DNA from: Candidatus Puniceispirillum sp.
GTDB taxonomy: Bacteria > Pseudomonadota > Alphaproteobacteria > Puniceispirillales > Puniceispirillaceae
Direction of reading: 5' to 3'
Length of the DNA stretch: 7,587 nt
NCBI GenBank assembly: GCA_016780525.1
Contig: JADHLR010000076.1
Coordinates: 1-7,587 of the forward strand
Within the stretch, counting starts at the first letter, position 1; the number at the start of each line of letters is the position of its first letter. Under the pieces are notes generated by a model. It made no database searches. It was not told where the DNA came from and worked only from the letters and a program-made list of their open reading frames with translations. The translations under genes were made by a program, and so were the position numbers. Below, piece after piece: positions 5,727 through 7,587 of this stretch.

Positions 5727-6743
5727 TTAGCGATGCTGCGCATGCGCCAGCATCAGTGCGCTGCCAAGCAAAATCACCGCGCCAGCCTGATGCATGCCGC
5801 CAAGTGAGACTGGCACGCCATGCAGCAAAGTGGCAATGCCCAGCAGAAATTGTAGTGTGACCGCGCCAAGCACCGCCCCACCCAGCCATTTGCTGCCGTC
5901 GCGCCACGCCCGCACCCCAAGCGCCAGCACCGCGGCAAATGTCAGCGCGGCAATCCAGCGGTGATGAAACTGCGCCGATGCCGGGTTCTCGAAGGCATCC
6001 CATGTTCCGGCCTCACCATATTCGACCGGCAACAGACCATCGCCCATTAACGGATATTCATTGTAAAGCAGGCCGGCATCCATGCCAGCCACCAGCGCAC
6101 CAGCCAGAATGGTGATGGCGATTAACATCAGGCTGCCCATTGTATGGCCGGTTGGCCGCCGACTTGGCTGATAAATCAGGTCCAGCCCGCTCCATAACAG
6201 CAGGCTGAAAATCACCAAAGCGGTGCCAAGATGCACAGCAAGCCGATATTGCGACACACTGGCAACTTCAGTCAGCCCGGATTTGACCATCCACCAGCCA
6301 ATCACCCCCTGAAACCCGCCAAGACATAACAGCGCCGTTAAACGGCCAGCATAGCCAAGAGGCACCCGCCGGGTGATCAGCAGCACAAGCAATGGCAAGC
6401 CAAAGGCAAGGCCCAGTAACCGCCCCCATAAGCGATGAAAATATTCCCAGAAGAAAATGCCTTTGAATCCGGCAAGATCCATCCCGTAATTCAGCTGATC
6501 ATATTCCGGTGACGCACGGTAAAGATCAAAAACACGTTGCCATTCAGCCGCATTAAGTGGCGGCAAAGTGCCCATCAAAGGCCGCCATTCAACCATCGAT
6601 AAGCCGCTGCCAGTCAATCTGGTCACACCGCCAATCACCACCATGATGGCGACCAGAATGGCCATGCCAAATAACCAGTAGGCCACATATTTCTGGCTCT
6701 GTGTTGTTGTATTGGCCGACAAATGTGCTGAAACTGCAGGCAT
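5727..6743 (-). CDS. ctaA: Heme A synthase (CtaA/Cox15, type 2)
   Basis: The 338-residue integral membrane protein oxidises the C8 methyl of heme O to make heme A for aa3-type cytochrome oxidase. About eight membrane segments can be seen, starting at residues 21-40. The signature GGVTRLTGSGLSM (38-50) opens the first periplasmic region. The conserved histidines appear in four places: H103 (EYFHR), H171 (LAVHLG), H260/H261 (QFHHRW) and H318 (GGMHQAG), the heme ligands of the two four-helix halves. NEYPLMGDGLLP (228-239) is typical of the Cox15-like alphaproteobacterial/mitochondrial group. Start ATG at 6743 has AAAAAGG 11 nt upstream on the minus strand. Its stop codon is only 9 bp from the stop of aspS, so the two genes converge; the remaining oxidase genes are not in the window. 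Confidence 0.96.
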   Translation of the reverse strand: MPAVSAHLSANTTTQSQKYVAYWLFGMAILVAIMVVIGGVTRLTGSGLSMVEWRPLMGTLPPLNAAEWQRVFDLYRASPEYDQLNYGMDLAGFKGIFFWEYFHRLWGRLLGLAFGLPLLVLLITRRVPLGYAGRLTALLCLGGFQGVIGWWMVKSGLTEVASVSQYRLAVHLGTALVIFSLLLWSGLDLIYQPSRRPTGHTMGSLMLIAITILAGALVAGMDAGLLYNEYPLMGDGLLPVEYGEAGTWDAFENPASAQFHHRWIAALTFAAVLALGVRAWRDGSKWLGGAVLGAVTLQFLLGIATLLHGVPVSLGGMHQAGAVILLGSALMLAHAQHR

Positions 6744-6938
6744 TTAGACGCGAACCTTTTTCATTCGTGAAATATAATTGCTGACCATATTGCCAGCGTT
6801 GGTGACTACATAACAACCCGCGCCCGCATTTGTAAATTGATCGGATTGCCGCAGTTGCCGGGGCAGAATCTGCCGCAAATTGACCGACCCAATCGATAGG
6901 TCAGCGCCAATCGCAATATGGGGCAAAAATGGGAAATA

Positions 6939-6985
6939 AATCTAAATAAAACGATAAAACGCAAATATTTTACTTATTTTAGATT
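6939..6985. repeat. Imperfect inverted repeat in AT-rich island
   Basis: AATCTAAATAAA (6939-6950) is nearly the reverse complement of TTATTTTAGATT (6974-6985), with one slipped base. The surrounding 80 bases are almost free of G and C. A near-copy of AAATATTTTACTTAT (6963-6977) recurs at 7004-7017 as AAATATTTACTCAT. It may be an easily melted promoter region or a protein-binding site; nothing in it identifies the factor. Confidence 0.5.
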
Positions 6986-7014
6986 CGTTTCTTTATTTTA
7001 CAAAAATATTTACT

Positions 7015-7027
7015 CATCCTGAGGATG
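7015..7027. promoter_or_regulatory. 13-bp palindrome, possible operator or SD-masking hairpin
   Basis: CATCCT-G-AGGATG is a perfect palindrome with 6-bp arms around one central base, directly after the AT-rich island. The right arm contains GAGGA (7021-7025), a Shine-Dalgarno sequence for the ATG at 7032. It could be an operator for a dimeric regulator, or its pairing in RNA could affect translation of the short ORF. Which regulator would bind is unknown. Confidence 0.35.
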
Positions 7028-7031
7028 TTAG

Positions 7032-7145
7032 ATGCGTTTTTGTTGGGTGCGTGGCACCGCGATCTGCCGGGCCCCGACGATGATTAGCCCGGAAGATGAT
7101 GGACGCCGGCGAATCGGACGCCAACATGATCTGTTGTTTTCGTGA
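7032..7145 (+). CDS. Possible 37-residue leader ORF upstream of cysG/cysI
   Basis: An ATG at 7032 preceded 6 nt upstream by GAGGA opens a 37-codon frame beginning MRFCWVRGTAICRAP and ending before the tandem repeat; the stop is at 7143-7145. It has Cys at 4 and 12, one Trp, and a middle rich in Arg and Asp. It matches no family I recognise. The good ribosome-binding site and its place 86 nt before a sulfur-assimilation gene make a leader peptide imaginable, but a frame this short can arise by chance, and a second overlapping frame from the ATG at 7025 (20 codons) is similarly placed. Confidence 0.2.
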   Translation: MRFCWVRGTAICRAPTMISPEDDGRRRIGRQHDLLFS

Positions 7146-7151
7146 AGTAAC

Positions 7152-7219
7152 CGCAATTCAGGCACAGGTGCAATTAAGGTGCTGGTGCAATTAAGGCACT
7201 GGCACAATTCAGCCAAAGG
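7152..7219 (+). repeat. 17-bp tandem repeat, 4 copies, upstream of cysG/cysI
   Basis: Four head-to-tail 17-bp units lie at 7152-7168, 7169-7185, 7186-7202 and 7203-7219. The two central copies, TGCAATTAAGGTGCTGG and TGCAATTAAGGCACTGG, differ at three bases. The outer copies (CGCAATTCAGGCACAGG and CACAATTCAGCCAAAGG) are more diverged. CAATT is invariant and each unit ends in GG. The array ends 12 nt before the ATG at 7232 and includes AAAGG of the putative ribosome-binding site. Confidence 0.85.
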
Positions 7220-7231
7220 GAATCCCGGCTT

Positions 7232-7587
7232 ATGATGCAACAATTTCCTATTTTTGTTGATCTGCATGTTGTGCCACCGCTGATTATCGGCGATGCGCCA
7301 GCTTTGGCGGCAAATTTGCGCTCGCTCCGCAAGGCGGCGCTTGATATGCACGCCATCCAGACATCCGGCAATTGCATTCGTAACATCACCAGCGATCCGC
7401 TGGCCGGTGCCGAGCATGATGAAATTACCAATCCGCTGGGATGGTGTGAAATCATCCGGCAATGGTCGACATTACATCCGGAATTTGCCTTTCTGCCGCG
7501 TAAATTCAAAATCGCAGTGTTCGCCGGCACCGAGGATCGCGCCGCCACAGGCTTTCATGATATCGGCCTGCGGCTTATCAAAAATAG
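7232..7587 (+). CDS. In-frame fusion: siroheme synthase N-terminus to nitrite/sulfite reductase interior (partial at window end)
   Basis: The ORF is open to the window edge (118 full codons). Residues 1-36 (QQFPIFVDLH, PPLIIGDAPALAANLRSLRKA) resemble the start of siroheme synthase CysG, whose precorrin-2 dehydrogenase domain begins FPxFxDL...VLVVGGGxxAxxKxxxLxKA; the glycine-rich motif is degenerate here. From residue 39 the sequence is the CysI-type nitrite/sulfite reductase: MHAIQTSGNCIRNITSD (39-55), WCEIIRQWSTLHPEF (71-85), FLPRKFKIAV (87-96) and EDRAA...FHDIGL (101-113). In that enzyme this block normally lies after about 110 residues containing a ferredoxin-like half-domain, all absent here. 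The join lies at about 7331-7348. It is read as a deletion removing most of cysG, anything between, and the 5' part of cysI; a chimeric assembly is the alternative. Neither activity is expected from the product. The segment KIAVFAGT departs from the usual KIAVSGA, a possible sign of relaxed selection. AAAGGG (7215-7220) may serve as ribosome-binding site; ATG 7235 is an alternative start. Confidence 0.75.
   Translation, partial: MMQQFPIFVDLHVVPPLIIGDAPALAANLRSLRKAALDMHAIQTSGNCIRNITSDPLAGAEHDEITNPLGWCEIIRQWSTLHPEFAFLPRKFKIAVFAGTEDRAATGFHDIGLRLIKN

Larger units (their letters stand above)
6744..7231. other. Divergent spacer with AT-rich island (488 bp)
   Basis: The stretch lies between ctaA (leftward) and the cysG/cysI fusion (rightward) and should contain both promoters. 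Bases 6744-6930 show no convincing gene; the minus frame there is open for 60 codons from a TTG but looks like no known protein. Bases 6932-7014 are strongly AT-rich and hold an imperfect inverted repeat (6939-6985). A 13-bp palindrome (7015-7027), a possible 37-codon ORF (7032-7145) and a 17-bp tandem repeat (7152-7219) follow. No tRNA or known riboswitch was recognised. Confidence 0.6.

Noticed and set aside
6744..6926. 60-codon minus-strand frame directly before ctaA
   Set aside because: It starts at TTG without a good Shine-Dalgarno and shows no family features; its stop abuts the ctaA ATG, but this can be chance.
7028..7462. 144-codon minus-strand frame opposite the cysG/cysI fusion
   Set aside because: The plus strand encodes recognisable CysI motifs through most of this stretch; the minus frame is its shadow.

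Overview
The window looks like a chromosomal segment of a marine alphaproteobacterium, possibly near the SAR116 / Puniceispirillum group. The pointers are a heme A synthase of the long (type 2, Cox15-like) form, a betaine-type homocysteine methyltransferase with an Arg-rich tail, a DUF1289 protein, an aspartyl-tRNA synthetase of the apparent non-discriminating kind, and moderate GC with AT-rich spacers. The phylum call is inference from family recognition and codon use; no search was run.

Layout. At 75-150 lies tRNA-Gly(CCC) with an encoded CCA, a plausible promoter just before it and a 14-bp copy of its 3' end just after it. Next comes a small twin-CDGSH iron-sulfur protein (299-538, +). It faces a Tat-signal dienelactone-hydrolase-family enzyme (637-1452, -). 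After a 342-bp spacer there is a DJ-1/PfpI-fold protein that has lost the usual Cys nucleophile (1795-2340, +), closely followed by a DUF1289 protein (2368-2613, +). Then come betaine-homocysteine methyltransferase (2737-3762, +) and aspS (3945-5717, +). aspS meets heme A synthase ctaA (5727-6743, -) tail to tail with only 9 bp between. A 488-bp gene-poor spacer with a very AT-rich core follows, and the window ends inside an ORF that starts at 7232.

The last ORF is the most unusual object. Its first ~34 codons resemble the N-terminus of siroheme synthase (CysG, precorrin-2 dehydrogenase domain). From about codon 38 it becomes, in frame, the interior of a nitrite/sulfite reductase (CysI type), with the first ~110 residues of that enzyme absent. 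The two genes are normally near-neighbours in alphaproteobacteria, so a roughly gene-sized deletion, or a chimeric assembly, has joined them.

A second pattern runs through the window. Three of the plus-strand genes (CDGSH, bmt, cysG/cysI) each have a different short tandem repeat, with units of 13, 15 and 17 bp in 3-4 copies, ending only 12-18 nt before the start codon. The repeats share position but not sequence.

Functionally the genes are mostly housekeeping: translation (tRNA-Gly, AspRS), methionine regeneration from betaine, sulfite/siroheme metabolism and heme A for cytochrome oxidase. I see no mobile element, CRISPR array or defence cassette.
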